64,000 nucleotides of DNA from Episyrphus balteatus (lineage: Eukaryota > Arthropoda > Insecta > Diptera > Syrphidae): assembly GCF_945859705.1 (NCBI RefSeq), contig NC_079135.1:1178001-1242000 (forward strand). The letters run 5' to 3'. Positions 1-13,594 of the stretch are shown here, piece by piece; positions within the stretch are counted from its first letter, which is position 1; the number at the start of each line of letters is the position of its first letter. A program made the translations under genes and the position numbers. The notes beneath the pieces are model-generated. The model was not told where the DNA came from, did no database searches, and was given only the letters and a program-made list of their open reading frames with translations.

Positions 1-2347
1 ATATACAAAAAAAAATGCCTCTTAGGGGAAAAATAGCTTGCAAAATATTGATATCAAGTTTTTGTTTCAGTTTGGTTATATCAACTTAATTTATGGTTAT
101 TTATATATCTGCTTCTGCTTCATTGGAAAATTTTGTTTCTGCAAAAGAAAATCAAATGCTCTTCCTGTTTTTATCCATTTGGTAATGTAGAAAACAAAAT
201 TTTAATTAATTCACTGAAAATGATTGTTTTGATCATATGTCTTACATTCAAGTTTATTAATGTCTAGAGTGAAGATTTATGTATGTGAATCTTCAAGGTA
301 ACATAAGTTGACTTAAATAAAACTATTTTAAAGGTCATAAGTTAACATATTTTCAAATCCCAACAAACTTAATAATATGTCTTTTAAATGTACCTACAAT
401 GTGCTTTGAAAAGAAAATTGTTTAATTTGTATCTTAATTTTAAAAGTATTACCTATTAATTTGTTTGTTTTGATAAATTAATAAATTCAAAAATATTAAG
501 AACAGTTTTTAATGTTAAATATTTTCGAAAAAATATTAAAAAATTATTAATTTATCAAATAAAAATTTAATAAGAAAAGAAATAGGTACAACTTTAATTT
601 AAAATATTAATTTTAAAAGTTTGTTTACGTTCTTTTTCGTTAAAAACAAGAATATTTTTTATCACAAAGCATCGTTTATCGTTACTATGTATTTGTCCAA
701 CGGCTATATTAATAGATGTGATATTGTAAAAAGTCAGTATTATGTATTTTGAAAAATATTTGCATTACATTAATGAGGTGTATGTATTTTTTTGCTCAGT
801 AAGTGCGCTTACTGCTAAAAAGAAAAATAGAACTAGCAGAATTTATTTTCAAATTTTTATGGGGCAAAAATTTTAATAGTAGATTCTAAAAACCAATAAA
901 AATTAGAAAAAAATTATCATAGAAAATCAAAATATTATAGACAGAATTTTTTTAGAAAATAAAAACAAAAGTTCATAAATTTTTGATAAATCAATTTTTT
1001 GGAAAAAAGTGAATTCTTTTGTTACGAAATATGAAATGATAAAATATCACACTCGTAACTTTTGATAATTTTTCATCGTTTTGTGTCCTGTGGAAGGGAT
1101 TCTGCAACATTTATATTAGGATGCAAAATTTTATTTAATGCAGTCAACTTTAGGGGGCTAATTAGTTTTTATTTTTATAAGTTTTTAAAAATTTAAGTTT
1201 CGAAAAAACGTTTTGATTTAAAGGTTAAAAACTGTTTATGGGAACACAAAAAAAATCTGTAAATTTTCAAGTTTTAAAATAGTTGATAGCTTCCATATAA
1301 AATAACAAAACTGACCGTTGAAATCTGTTGTTCTGTTTAAAACATATAAACACATTTTATTTCGATCAAAAACAGATGTATTTATTTAAAAAAAAAGCAC
1401 CATAGAAGCTGTTTTTGAGGTAAAGAACCAAACATAATTGGATACTTCTTTTTTTTTAATTAAAAAAAAATTCACTTAAACTATTCAGCAATATAACATC
1501 ATTAACAACAAAATTATATTTTTGTATGTGGTAGAAAATTATATTTATCTGAAGGATTTTAACGAACCGGAAACCAAAAAAAAAAAAAAACTAAAACGTC
1601 TCGTTATCGAGATATTAAAAAAAAAAAAACTAAATTGTTCCAAAAATTGTAAAAACTTTTATTTGGGGTTGCTCTAGAATCTATAGATTACCGTGAATTT
1701 TTTTGGCTCAAAATTTGTAACACCATTCGAAAGAACTTATCTTCTGTTAATAATTTAATTCCAAACTAACCATCATTGTTATTTTTCTTGAACAAATTGT
1801 TAGTTTGTTGTGAGCCTTCGATTAAAACTATATAATTTCGAAAGGCGTTCTAATTCTAAATGAAAGATTGCACATACCTTTAATTCAATGTGCAAAAATT
1901 TTGTTTCTTCATTTGCATTTATTTAATTTTCATCCCTTTTTCTGTCTTCGAAAAGGAATGCATACTAATTGAGGTGTAGATTGTAGAATAAAAAGATTTT
2001 TGCATTGCTATCATCAAAAAAAAAAAACAAAACAAACAAACACATTCTTTAAAAAGGTAACCAAGCTAATCCAATTCCACCAAGTCATTAATGTTATTTC
2101 TATTATTTTTTTTCTAACCCTACCCACTAAACTGAGTGGATAATCCAACATGGAATTCTCTTTTCCAAGGGTTACAAGAGATTTACAAATTCTTTCTTTT
2201 GCATTCAACCCCAAACAGAGTAGATTCTTTTTCTATCTTCTTGCCATTTCAATGTTGGAAAAGTATCGCATTGATGTTTTTCAAGGAGATGTGTTAACAA
2301 TTGAGTTTTAAATAAGATTTAAAAATAAACTTTCTTTTTTTTTAAAG
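1..2347. other. AT-rich non-coding DNA upstream of melted
   Basis: Very A+T-rich sequence with long A and T runs and no convincing coding potential on either strand. It ends at a good splice acceptor (T-rich tract then AAAG, boundary at 2347/2348) just before the first coding exon of melted. It is therefore probably the end of a 5' intron of that gene, with the promoter and first non-coding exon outside the window. I see no RNA gene here. Confidence 0.5.
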
Positions 2348-2357
2348 AAACTCCAAG

Positions 2358-2378
2358 ATGCTGCCAGGACGTACTTAA
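2358..2378 (+). CDS. short upstream ORF in the melted 5' leader
   Basis: After the predicted acceptor at 2347/2348 the leader carries ATG CTG CCA GGA CGT ACT TAA, a six-codon upstream ORF. It ends 69 bases before the melted start codon. Such uORFs can lower translation of the main frame, but nothing shows that this one is used. Confidence 0.3.
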   Translation: MLPGRT

Positions 2379-2447
2379 ATCATTTTTACAAATTTTAATT
2401 GAGAACTTGAAACTACGAGATAAGCAAACAAAAAAAAAACTGAAAAA

Positions 2448-5400
2448 ATGCATGAACTCTTCACGACAGTGCTTTCAAAACGTGATCTCTCTCGGGCAGG
2501 TGATCTATTTTCTGTATCGGATTCAGAAATTGTCAATGACATAACACAAGTTGTAAGTATTCCATTATTTTTCTATATAAAACAATATCTAAAACTATTT
2601 TGTAAAGCTTCTAGAAATTGGACCAATCATCTCGCAACCAGATTACTTAAAGAACAATAATGACCAATCTGTAGTGGAAATTTGTGTTACTCGAATACTT
2701 TCATGTATTCGAGAAACTAAGACAGCCGAACGATATTGTTCGGCTTTAGTGGATTTACTGAAAACATGCCTCCTTTGGCCACTTCAGCCACATGGACCGA
2801 TGAAAGAGGATCCTCCTCATGCGAAAATAGCTGCCGATATTATATCCAGTATTTTTCTGGTAAAATATAATCATAGTTAAGCAGTGAAAAAGTCATGATT
2901 GATTGGTTTTCAAATATTCCAGAATTATGACAAGAAGGAATTAATGAATATATCTCTGCCTGTGGCTGTTCAATTCCTTCCAAAAGGCAACAAAGAACTA
3001 TCAAGGAATTTGGCAAGTTACTTGTCATTGGCTGCTATTGACTATGCTTATTTATTAAGTCCTCATGTTGACTCAATTATGGATTCAATACTTGCTGGTT
3101 TGCATATTTTTTAGCCCTGTTTCTTCTTCAAATTTAAAACTATGTATTTTCTTATATCATTAAGGTAACTATGGACTATGCCGTGTTCTTTCGCAAATCT
3201 ATGAGGTATCACCACAACAAGTTTCACCACATGCTCCAGTGCTTATAGGACTTTTGCCACAATGTGATTTACAGGAAAAACTTGCTCTTCTACAACTTTA
3301 TATATTAATTGCACAAAAAACACCAACCGTATAAATATTTTCTTACTTTTATTGAATATTTATTTACAAGCTTTCATTTATGCATTTAAGGTCCTTGAAA
3401 ATAGTGTACCAGAATTATGTGAATTTCTTTTCAATTCGGAAACAGCAACATCAACAATGCAAATACTTTTAAAAATTGCTGAATCATCTCCGAAATTAAT
3501 TGTTGAACATTTTGATAAAATCAAATTGACAGCAAAAAATAATCCAACAACAATCTCATTGGCTGCACAAGTACTTGCAACAGCTGGACGAAATAATAAG
3601 GTAAACTATACCAATTTATGTATGTATATTATTTTTAGTCGCTTATTCACGTGAAGCATGATAAGTACTAATAAATTGTAAGATCGATATTGTAGTAATT
3701 TTACTTGTAATATGTTATATTTTTTAAAGATCAATTAAGAAAATATTAAATTTTTAGATATTGTCTTTAAATGATAAGTGAAGATCTAAAGAATTGAGTA
3801 CCTAGCTTTTTATTTTGAGGCGGAGATATAAAGAGAAGAAGTTGCCTTAAAAAAAACAACGGTGTAAAAATGATTGACCTTGGAATATTATAGGGTTTTC
3901 GGTTGATAAATTTATATTTTGATCTTTAAATTGATTTTTTTTTACTATAGTTTAAGTTTTTAGATTTTCTTTTATTTGTTATAATGTGTGTGTGTAATTG
4001 TTTCTGTGAACCAGGTAGCGCACAAAGGGTTATTTGACCCAAAAAGGTAATCAAAATTATTTGTTGGTATTTTTAAATGAAAAAGATTTTTAAAAAGTGT
4101 AATTAATAAATACAAAAATTAATTATCATATTTTACAATTTTTACAATTTGTTTAAAATAATAAAATATTTCAATTTAAAAAAGTTACACATACGCCACA
4201 GTGACCCACAGTTAGGACACACCATTGTATCGCAAGCGAAAATCGGTATTTTTACCCACTAAGCCATGCATAAAACAAAATGGCGGAAGTTGGCGGAACT
4301 TTTTATTTTCTTACATAATAGGGAAAAATACTGCGAAAGGGATACTATATACCTTTTTTGAACTCTCACCTGAAATGATCAAAATTAAAAAAATGAACTT
4401 GCTTAATCGAAAAAAATATGCTTTATATAAAGTTAATACTTTTATCTTTAAAGACAAAAAAAAAACGCTTCAAAATAAAAAATATCCACAGTAAATCCAC
4501 CTTATAAAAAACATCTTTAAACAAAATCGCCCAAAAAAAAGGTCGATCCGGCAAGCAAGAATAAAAGTAATGGATCGACATGTCGTGGTAAATATGGTTG
4601 CCACATGATGCAGGGCCTATTTATCTATGAAATGACGGGTAAACTTTCGGTCGGTCTCAGTTGTCAGAACTGCTTCCATTTGCACTCAACATTATTTAAA
4701 GTCAAAAAATTGTCAAACTGATGGTTGTCAAATTATGATGCATAGTGATGTTAGTAAAAGAGGAGTGAATCTGCTGAAAAATCCAGACCCGGAAAATTGA
4801 TCTAAGATGAAAAAATAAATCAATTTTTTTGCCCAATATACAATATATACATAATACAAAATTGTCAATTTTTTGACCGATCTAAATAAAAAAATAAATA
4901 GATTTTTATAACAAACGAAAACCCTATTATAAATGTCATGAGCCCTGTTTGTAGAAAAATTCTCCAAAAATATGTAAACAAAAATTACGGCGCATTTATT
5001 TACAAATTGTATGCTCTTCAAACTCCATTTGGGCAGTTTCATGGTAACTCACGTTACATTCACAAAAATGTCCAATACATAAATACATAGATTTTTTTCT
5101 TTGTCAATTTTAATATAAATTGATACGAAAATACTGTCCATTAATGTAGCATAACTATTACTTTCATAATTAATTAAAACATTTTTCTTTATTTTTAGGA
5201 ATTGTTTGGGAAAAATTAAAGTCTGTTAACAATCACGAGGGGATATTGACATCGTCACTATTAGGTTCATCTTGTTTTCTCTGGGCTTGTTTTTCCGTAA
5301 TGTTCATGTCCAATTCTTCTGTAGTTTGCAAGTGTATGCTTTAAAAATGTTCCCAGAATTAAATTTCTAGCCATAAGGAAATACAACAAAAAATCTTTTC

Positions 5401-8400
5401 TTGCAACTACCACAAAGAGTTGCCGTTTGTAAATAATAATTTGCTATTTGAAAAAGTAAAAAAAATGCATAATTTGTTCAAAATTCGTGTCCACTTTTTC
5501 ATTTAATTGCCCATTTTAGGAAAAAATTTAACTCAATTTGTTTCCACTATACATTTATTCACAAGTTCTTTGTGTTTGTGTTGTTACTCATGTTGACTGC
5601 AATGGCCTGCTCTTTACTTAAGGTATACAATTTGTACAAATTCCAAGACCAAAGGTTTTGCCTTGAGAAAATTAAAGCGTATAGGTACTTTAGCTTAAGA
5701 CTTGCATTCTATTCGTACACACAAATTAAGACAAAAAATTAGGTTTTAGCTTTTTCTAAAAAAAAAAGATTGAGGATATTATGTATAATAAACTATAACT
5801 GGCGCGAAGTTTTAAACGATCTAGTAAAATGTTAAATCCATTTTAGTAAGTTACTAAATCAAAAAGCAGACCGATTTTGAACTTAGTAAATAACTCAAAT
5901 AGCTTAAGCATTCTACTAAATCGTTCAAAATTATTCGCCATTGATTTTAGATCTTTGAACTATCTTCAACTTAACCTAAAATAATTCAAAAAAAAAAAAT
6001 ATTATTTTTTTGTTTCAATTACGCTAGGATACAGCACAATATGCTCTTGACTTCGTGCTTGAACATTTACCGCATGCTGATCGTACTGCACAAACAATAT
6101 TACTGCATGAAGCAACAATGTTATGCTCAACGTTTCCAATTCTATTTAACGACAAAGTACTGGCATGTGTTCGACAAAAGAACATTATAAGGTTGCTTAA
6201 CTTATCTAATTTTTTTTTATTGTTGTTTTTAATTAATTAATTGTAAATACTAATATATTTCATAATTATTATCATGTTGTAATGGCAGTCAGCAAAAACT
6301 TTCTGTTTCGACTGAAGTTAATGCTGATGGTAATAAGACTTCGGGCGGTGTGACAATTGTCAATTTAAACTCAACACCGATAACAATGGGTTCAACAAGT
6401 GCCCAACACCACCAGCCAACAACTACCACAATATCAACAGACATTTCACGCAGCCGACATATTGTGAGTAGCAGCAGCACTGTGATAAGTAAAAAGAGTC
6501 GAAGTAGTCCGAGTAGTCCCAAGGACGTTAGGAAATCTATTGCTGTACCAAGTAATGTAAAAATCTGTAAGTAGTTTTGGAACTTTTTTACTAAGGTTGA
6601 AACACTTAAACGACATAAAATCATTAGCTACTGTAAATGCACCTGCAAGTTTACCTTTGCAAGTGCCTCCGGTGACACCAGTCCAAAACACTGCACCAGC
6701 AGTACCACCAACACCCCCTCATACGGGCTACACTCGTCGTGCAAAGTTGGGTGACTCAAGAAGTACAGGACGATTGCATCCATCTAGCAATACACATAGA
6801 AGCATGACTCGCCTTAATGTTACTGGTAAGTCACCTTACTATAAGCCTTAAAAAGTTAAATCTTTTGTTTATTTTTTAGGAGGATCAGTTGGAGGTCTTC
6901 ACAAAAGTATGACTCGTTTAAGCTCCTCCCAGCATATAAACCAGAACGGATCAAGCTCCAATAATGCAGCCCCAAATTCGGCAGCAAACAGTCAGTCTAG
7001 TGGAAATGTAATCGTCCAAATGGCAGCTTCCCATCAAAAACAAATAAACTCTCCCGCAGCACATAACCCAACTTACATAACACCAGTACCCCCGTTAAGT
7101 AATAATGTCATCATCACTGGACATAACAAATGGGGAATTCCATCGACACAAGTCACTTCTGGTGGTGTTACCGTCACTACTTCCCCAAATAAATGTCGAC
7201 CACATTCGCAAGGTCCAACAACTCTGCTGAGTTCAAGTAGTGCCTTGCTAAAGTATAGCACAGATGCATTGAATCAATCAATTGGTAAGAAAATAACCCC
7301 AACCAAAACACTCTAAATGACTTTTGATTAATAGGATCGATTTCAATACCACAAAATACAGTATCGGTACATCATGCATCGCCAGCGTTGCCACCATTGA
7401 ATGGAAATCAAAAATCTGTGATGAAATTACCTGTCAATGGATCGGTTTGTTCAAATTCTTTCATTTTGTTTCATAAATTTTAATCATAAATATATCTCAA
7501 TTTAAGAGCAATCATGAAGTAGTAGTTTCGGGGCCGACAACAAATGTTACACCACGTCGAAATGATAATACAAGTCGAACCTTATTGAATGCGAACAATA
7601 GCATTTTGGATCAGCGTATGAGCACTTTTGAACCATATCAATATATGCGCGATCCAGTGCAGCAATTTTGTGAAAAACATTTTCCCTCCATCAAAAGTTA
7701 TATGGATGAAGTTTCAAACTTTTTGCCACCTCCAACAAGATGTAGTATAGAAGGTAAATATTATTTTATTTTTAAAGTTTATTTTACTTTTGATTCAAAA
7801 AATATACGAGTACTGTGGCGCATATGATCCTACTTATTAAATAAAATAACATTTTTTGTCATAGAACCGTTTTCTTGATTTCTGACTTCCTCGTAAACCA
7901 TTTAACCGATTACAAAAAAAATTGTACAAAACCGTTTTAGTAGGTAACGGTTAATTTAAAAATTAAAAAAAAATTTACAACTATTTCAAGTTTTTTTTTT
8001 TAGAAAAATCAATTTTTTGAAAACGGATAATGAAATTTTCAAATATGTGTAGAAATAATATGAAAGTATTCCAATTTTTTACTTGCGATATACATAATAT
8101 GTAATAATATGAAACCCGGGACGTATAAGTGTCCCGTATTTGAAATTTGTCCCGTGATTGTCCCGTATTTGCAAATTCCCTGATTTTTGTATTCAAAATT
8201 TTAATTACTTTGTAAGGAAAACAGTGGTTGAAAAATAAAAGTTTTTCTTATTTTCCGGATAAAAGCATTAAAAATACTTTTTAGAAGTTATTAACAGAAC
8301 CTATTATAAAACCGTTTTCTTCATTTCATACTTCCTTGTGGACGTTTAAATGATTTCAACGTAAATTTTCCATAAAAATCGTGAAAGAAATCTAGACCTC

Positions 8401-11400
8401 AAAAAATTTAGAAAAATTAATTTTTTTTTTTTTGAAAAATCGAGATTTCTAAAACGATCCAAAGAATTTTTAATTGTCCCGGGTTTTGCTCCTAGAAATA
8501 TGGTCACCGTAACTATATAGCAAGTTATGCATTCATACAAAAAAAAAAGTTGAGATAACATTTTTAAATGACATTACAAAATGACAAGTCCGTCTGTCTA
8601 TCTGTCAATCTGTCTGTCTGTATACGAAGCTACTGCTTAAAGTGACGAACCGATTAACATCAAACTTGGTATGTAGCGTTTTTTGGCGACTCTCCAGAGG
8701 GGTTTTTGCATTTAATTTTTTTGGACCAAAAATAACGGATGTTATCGATTTTAGTAAAGTTGAATTTGCTCGAAAATGGCTCCAACGAATTTGTTAAAAA
8801 AATTCAAATGTGAGTTTTAAGACAAGGTCTGTCTTTCAATGAAAACTTTTTACCTGCCTGAAACTGCTTATTGGATTTCAACGAAACTTTTTATAAAAAA
8901 ACATTTATATAAATTTAAGTATAGGCCAAAAATAAAATTTTGAAAAAAATAATTTTTGGATTTAAAAAAAAATTGAAATTTTTTTTTTGAAAAATCAAAT
9001 TTTCGAAAACGGAACATTTATTTTTTTTTTTGAAATTTTGGTTTTAGATATTGATTAGTGATTTCTACAAAATGGCATACCAATTTTATTTTAAAAATGA
9101 AATTGCATACTCGTTTTGGAGGTAATTTTATTTCAGAACCCTAAGAGCAAGTTCGTGCGACCCAGTCGTGCATTTTATTTTTTCGGCAAATGTTTATACA
9201 TTATACATAATTTTTTTTAACGACTCCAATAATTTTCAAAAAAAAAAAAAATAAAAATTGTTTGTTATAAAAGAAATCAAATGGAATATTTCATTTGAAG
9301 ACTAAAATTATTTGAAAATGTGTTTTCGTCATTTTAATCTACAAGTTTTTCAAAGACAACTTTTCGATAGGACTCACCAAAGAGATATTTACATACATAC
9401 AGGGTGTTCCAAAAGTCAACGTCGAAACGAAAACGGTAGATAGGGTAGGTGGTGACAGTTATCAGAAAAATAATAAAAAAAAATCGCAGCCATATATTTT
9501 GTGAGTTATGGGCATTCGAAAAAAAATCAAAAAAATGGTAACCCTGTGACGGTTTTTCATGTACCGTGACTACAAATCTTGATTTTTCTCATTTTTTTTT
9601 TGTTACGGAACCTTGAATAACCCTGCTTCCAAATGCATTCAAAAATTTTAACTCAGCTGCATCAGTTTTAAAGTGCTAAAAAATTTTACATGACTCTAAT
9701 TCAATGAACCGCAGTTTAAAAAAAATGCACTACGATGTTTCGGCAAGTTACCTTAAAAGTTGGTCTGTTCAAGTCTCTTTTCAAAATGGTATAACATTGT
9801 TGAGAAAATTCCATAAATAACCGAGATAAATTTTTTTTCTTAAGAAATCCAACTTTTTTATCAGGTAATTTTTCCATATTATTTAAGTTTTTTACCCTTT
9901 CAGAACCTTTCAGAATACAAAAACTTAAATAATATGGGAAAATTACCTAATAAAAAAGTCGGAAAAAAAAACTTCCAGAAAAGATTTGGTCGGATATTAA
10001 AGATTGAGAACTCAGGGGAAAATGACAGAGAATCATTTCTTAGATTTGGAAAATGAATGTAATGGGGACTTTTCACGAGTCGATTTTTGCCGTGCGGCGA
10101 AGCTTTTTGACTCGTGAAGTCGCAGGCGACTAAAGTGACATCCCCATAAAAAAAATCCTAGTCGACCGACATATCGTGTGGCTAAAATCGACTCGTGAAA
10201 AGTGGGCATAATTTAATTTGTGCTTAAGGATCCCAGGACCTTCCACATCCAAAGTTTGATGTTGGATTTACAATAGCGTATATAAATTTTATCCCTTTTG
10301 AAATTTATTAACTTTTTCATACATTTAAATTGAAAAAAAATAAAAACAAAAACAAAAATCGTGTCCTAATCAAAATAATTAATTGAAATTAAATAAGAAA
10401 TAACAATTTTAGAAAGACGCACGAAAAAAGTAGCCAAGCTGCATTTTGCCTGTCAAATTCGAGGACAACACTGCCTTTATTCAAAAACATGCTTTACAAT
10501 GCGAACAAGAAATCCAAAAACTTGGATACATTTAATGTTTTTAGATTTTCAAGTTCGTCATTTTGTAAGTTTCATTATAAAGTTATACACAAAATTATTT
10601 CTTATAAACGTTATTATTCTTTATCTGTAGGTTAAGGAAAAATGTGTGCTAAGTACTAGAGAGCCTGGAATTAGTAACCTTAAAAACATTTGGCAAATAC
10701 TTAAATGCGAAAGTCGGACATTTACTGAATTAGTTACCAGTCAATTTCCAAATACAAAGGTTAACATACATAAATAGTTTATAACAAAATATACATTTCT
10801 AAATTTTCTGATTGTTTATAGGAAAGAGAAGTTTTAGTTAATGAACTTCGTCATTCTGGTTTTCTTGATGTTTTCGAAGTATCCAAGACAGATCAATCTA
10901 ATCCGAATTGCAATGAATTGGAATATCAATGGGGATGTTTTCTATGCAATCATCCTGACAAAGCTGTTGGCTTTTTCAGCGGCAGTAATCAACCTGTTAT
11001 TGAAGGTCAGCTAAAGGAAAAGAAAGGCAAATGGCGATTGTTTCGAAGATGGAGAACTCGTTACTTTACATTATCGGGAGCTCATCTTTCGTGCAAAGGA
11101 TCGGTAAATATATATATTTTTTTTTTACTTTAGATACGAAAAATGTTAAATTTCTTGTTATTATTTATTTTAGAGCGGAGGAGAAAGTATTGATGTTAAT
11201 CAAATTCGCTCGGTCAAAGTATCACGAGGAGCTCGGAATATACCCAAAGCATTTGAAATATTTACCGCTGATCAAACATTAATACTCAAGCCCAAGGATG
11301 GTAAAAACGCAGAAGAATGGGTACAATATCTAAGTATAGTTGTGGCACATTCTCAAGCTCGCGATAATCCAACTGTGAAAACGAATAGTCTTCCAGCTAG

Positions 11401-11431
11401 AGGACTCGGTACAAGCAAGCCAGCGTTTTGA
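2448..11431 (+). CDS. melt: Melted, PH-domain adaptor protein (VEPH1 family)
   Basis: Coding exons: 2448-2552, 2608-2859, 2923-3097, 3165-3328, 3391-3600, 6028-6191, 6289-6566, 6628-6825, 6880-7284, 7335-7444, 7507-7753, 10413-10564, 10631-10759, 10822-11103 and 11174-11431. All junctions are GT-AG and the phases agree, giving 1042 residues. The N-terminal half (about residues 1-400) is helical and Armadillo-like (starts [20 protein letters not shown]). The middle (exons 7-11) is Ser/Thr/Pro/Asn-rich and probably disordered. A C-terminal pleckstrin-homology domain covers about residues 922-1018, beginning [19 protein letters not shown] and ending near the invariant Trp of EEWVQYL. In Drosophila, Melted binds membrane phosphoinositides through this domain, recruits Tsc1 and FOXO to modulate insulin/TOR output, and antagonises warts in R8 photoreceptors. 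The start matches the family N-terminus. Exon 8 needs the acceptor at 6627; the AG at 6595 would put a stop in frame. Introns 5 and 11 are large and repeat-filled. Confidence 0.95.
4184..4205 (+). repeat. 22-nt dispersed motif, copy 1
   Basis: Reads GTTACACATACGCC followed by ACAGTGAC, after an A-run, and continues as CCAC. Near-identical 22-mers occur at 37311-37332 and 40640-40661 in the same orientation. It is probably a conserved end of a mobile repeat. Confidence 0.6.
5801..5939. mobile_element. small inverted-repeat element (GGCG-terminated MITE), copy 1
   Basis: The ends are imperfect inverted repeats of about 31 bases. The left end begins GGCGCGAAGTTTTAAACGAT; the reverse complement of the right end begins GGCGAATAATTTTGAACGAT. 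The centre carries AGTAAGTTACTAAAT. A diverged relative lies at 29300-29410. At about 139 bp and with no coding capacity, it is a non-autonomous DNA element. I see no clear target duplication. Confidence 0.6.
8588..9172 (+). mobile_element. DINE-1/Helitron-like repeat, copy A
   Basis: Begins with a degenerate GTCT/GTCA microsatellite (8588-8620). The sequence then includes CAAACTTGGTATGTAG and a GGACCAAAAATAACGG block. It ends with a conserved block, CTAAGAGCAAGTTCGTGCGA then CCCAGTCGTGCA (9141-9172). The same end block occurs, reverse-complemented, at 19984-20015 and 55645-55676. A GTCY microsatellite plus a conserved terminal block is known architecture for DINE-1 non-autonomous Helitrons. 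Assignment to that family is inference. Confidence 0.55.
9849..9962. repeat. long hairpin
   Basis: Arms of about 45 bases (9849-9893 and 9919-9962) are inverted copies with about three mismatches, separated by a 25-base loop. It is probably a small foldback repeat. Confidence 0.6.
10064..10207. mobile_element. 144-bp inverted-repeat element
   Basis: The left end reads GGGGACTTTTCACGAGTCGA and the right end is nearly its reverse complement (GACTCGTGAAAAGTGGGC). The interior keeps further short inverted motifs. Probably a non-autonomous DNA transposon inside melted intron 11, about 205 bases before exon 12. Confidence 0.55.
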
Positions 11432-13594
11432 AAATGAATATTGTTTTATAATAGGATTTATTTTTTAAATATAAGATACACACTTTGACGTATTTATTCC
11501 CTTTTAAAGGAATATAAATTTATAACAAAAATACAAAATTGTTTTTCTTTGAAAATTACATGATCACATGTCAACTTGTTTCATTAACTTTGTTTTTAAA
11601 TTTCAGGGACACCGAGGCGTATGTGTAACATTTTTTTTTATTAAAAAATAGTTGGAATTTGTTTAGTTGAACTCATTTTTTAATCAATTTGACCAACCCA
11701 CAAGGCATTTTAATATGATTGGCTTTCGAGAGAATTTCTATAAATCAAAGCCTTTTCCACCTTTTATTTTGAAACAATAACAATTAATTATTTTCTATAA
11801 ATCACTTTTTTTTGCGTTTACAATAAATTGGCGGAAAGCGCTCGTTATATATTAAAATTTTTTATTGCATACTGCTGGGCTTGAAGTGTGACAAAATCTA
11901 TTCACTTGAATTTATTTGAAATCGAACAACTCTTTTTGTAGATGATTGGAGTCAAAATTACTACGATCGGAGATTTCTCAAAACAGAAATGACGATAGGG
12001 ATGATAAATGTTTAGAGAGAAAGCTCTACAAGTTATACTGTTTAACACAAAATCACTGAGCAAAATGACAGGGTTACATTTACAATTTTTTAAGTACCTA
12101 CCTACTTTTTCAGGAATTTAAAAAAAATAAAAAAAGATCTAAGATTCTCCCATTTATCAAGCTTCCCCTATCGAGCTTAAAAGATTTAAAATGTATGCAA
12201 AATATGATCTAAATAAGTAGCTGCTGTTCGAAGTTAAAACTTGTTTAACATTTATTTTAAGTTTAAAAAATATTTAATTTAATTTTTTGAAATTTCGAGT
12301 TTGAAAATAAATTTTTCAATAACATTGGAAAAAAATTTATTTAAATTTAACACTTGTTTCGACTTGAAAAAGTATCAAATAGCTAGGTACATCTTTTTTA
12401 TTAAAAAAGAAAGTTCAAGACCCCGTTTTTTTTTCAATTTTTCAGTCGAATAACTCTGACGGTAGCTATATTTTTAAATACAATTTTTCTTTTATTTTGT
12501 GTGATCTATTGTCTGACAAGAACCAAATGCTTGACTAAAAAAAAAGTTTATTTTAGAAAATAAGATATTCCATCATAACACTTCCTAGATATTCTAAAAA
12601 ATCTCAGAAATCTTTTTGCGTAGGCAAAACACAAAAAAAAAATGGTCTCAGTAATCTTTGTGACAATTATGTGAACTTTATGTACAAGTTAAGGCCATTC
12701 CATAAAATAGAGAACACAATAAAAAAAAAGTACATATTTCATGCTACTTTTGCTTGTCATTGTAAAAAATAAATTAAACATCCTGACAAATTACGTAAAT
12801 TATGATTGTCATCATAACCACATTGCACGAGCTTTTAATCTCCCTTTTCAACAAAAAAAAAAGAAGCCTTATCAATAATAGTAATGCATTTTATACTTTT
12901 GTTTTTCTTATATGTACATATAAAATACTGATAAAATAATTAGCATTGCGTAGCCAATGAAAACGTAGTCGTTGAAAACTTTAATTAGGAACAAAAAACA
13001 TCCGATAGATTTTTTTTTTCTTTTTGTGCTTACGTAGAATTAGCCTTTGGGCTTAAAATAGTTTGGCAATGTCGCCTATATTTTTTTGCTTCTGTCCCAC
13101 GTGCGTCATATTTTATTGCTACTAGTCAGTGGTCGATTGCGAATTGTGGACCACTGGACGTCTAAATAATTTTTGAATACAGAGGTCGTCAACTTAAAGT
13201 CTGTGCCCACATTTATCTAAAGCTTTATACTAGGATACATACAAATCATTTTGAAAAGAAGAAAAAGCTGAATTTATTTCTCTAGTATTAAATAGAATTC
13301 CGCATTAACACATCATAATTTGTATTTGTATTTGGGGGGTTTGAGGCCATGGTTATACTTTTAAGTTTGTTTTCTATGTATAAAAAAAAAATACATACAT
13401 AAATCATTTTCAACTTGAAAAAGTCATGTACTTGTTTTTTTTTAGATAAGCGTTAATTTGAAACCGAATTAAGTTGCTACGTCTATGGCTTTTACGTGTC
13501 GTAGATATATTGTCCATGTTTATTTCCGTTGATAATATTGAAATAAATTTTAAAGTTCACGGCTACATAAATAAATAATTGATAAGACTTGATA
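11432..13594. other. melted 3' UTR and intergenic DNA
   Basis: The start probably holds the melted 3' UTR; an ATTAAA lies near 11640 and an AATAAA near 11823, either of which could direct polyadenylation. The rest is A+T-rich with no recognisable gene. Confidence 0.5.

Larger units (their letters stand above)
3601..6027. other. melted intron 5
   Basis: A 2.4-kb A+T-rich intron. It contains one copy of a 22-nt dispersed motif (4184-4205) and an inverted-repeat element (5801-5939). No open frame here resembles a protein; the longest (about 4225-4494 on + and 4728-5042 on -) are Lys/Asn- or Phe/Ile-rich translations of AT-rich DNA. Confidence 0.6.
7754..10412. other. melted intron 11
   Basis: A 2.66-kb intron between the disordered region and the exons leading to the PH domain. 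It is filled with repeats: a DINE-1-like repeat (about 8588-9172), a hairpin (9849-9962) and an inverted-repeat element (10064-10207). No protein gene is supported. Confidence 0.6.
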
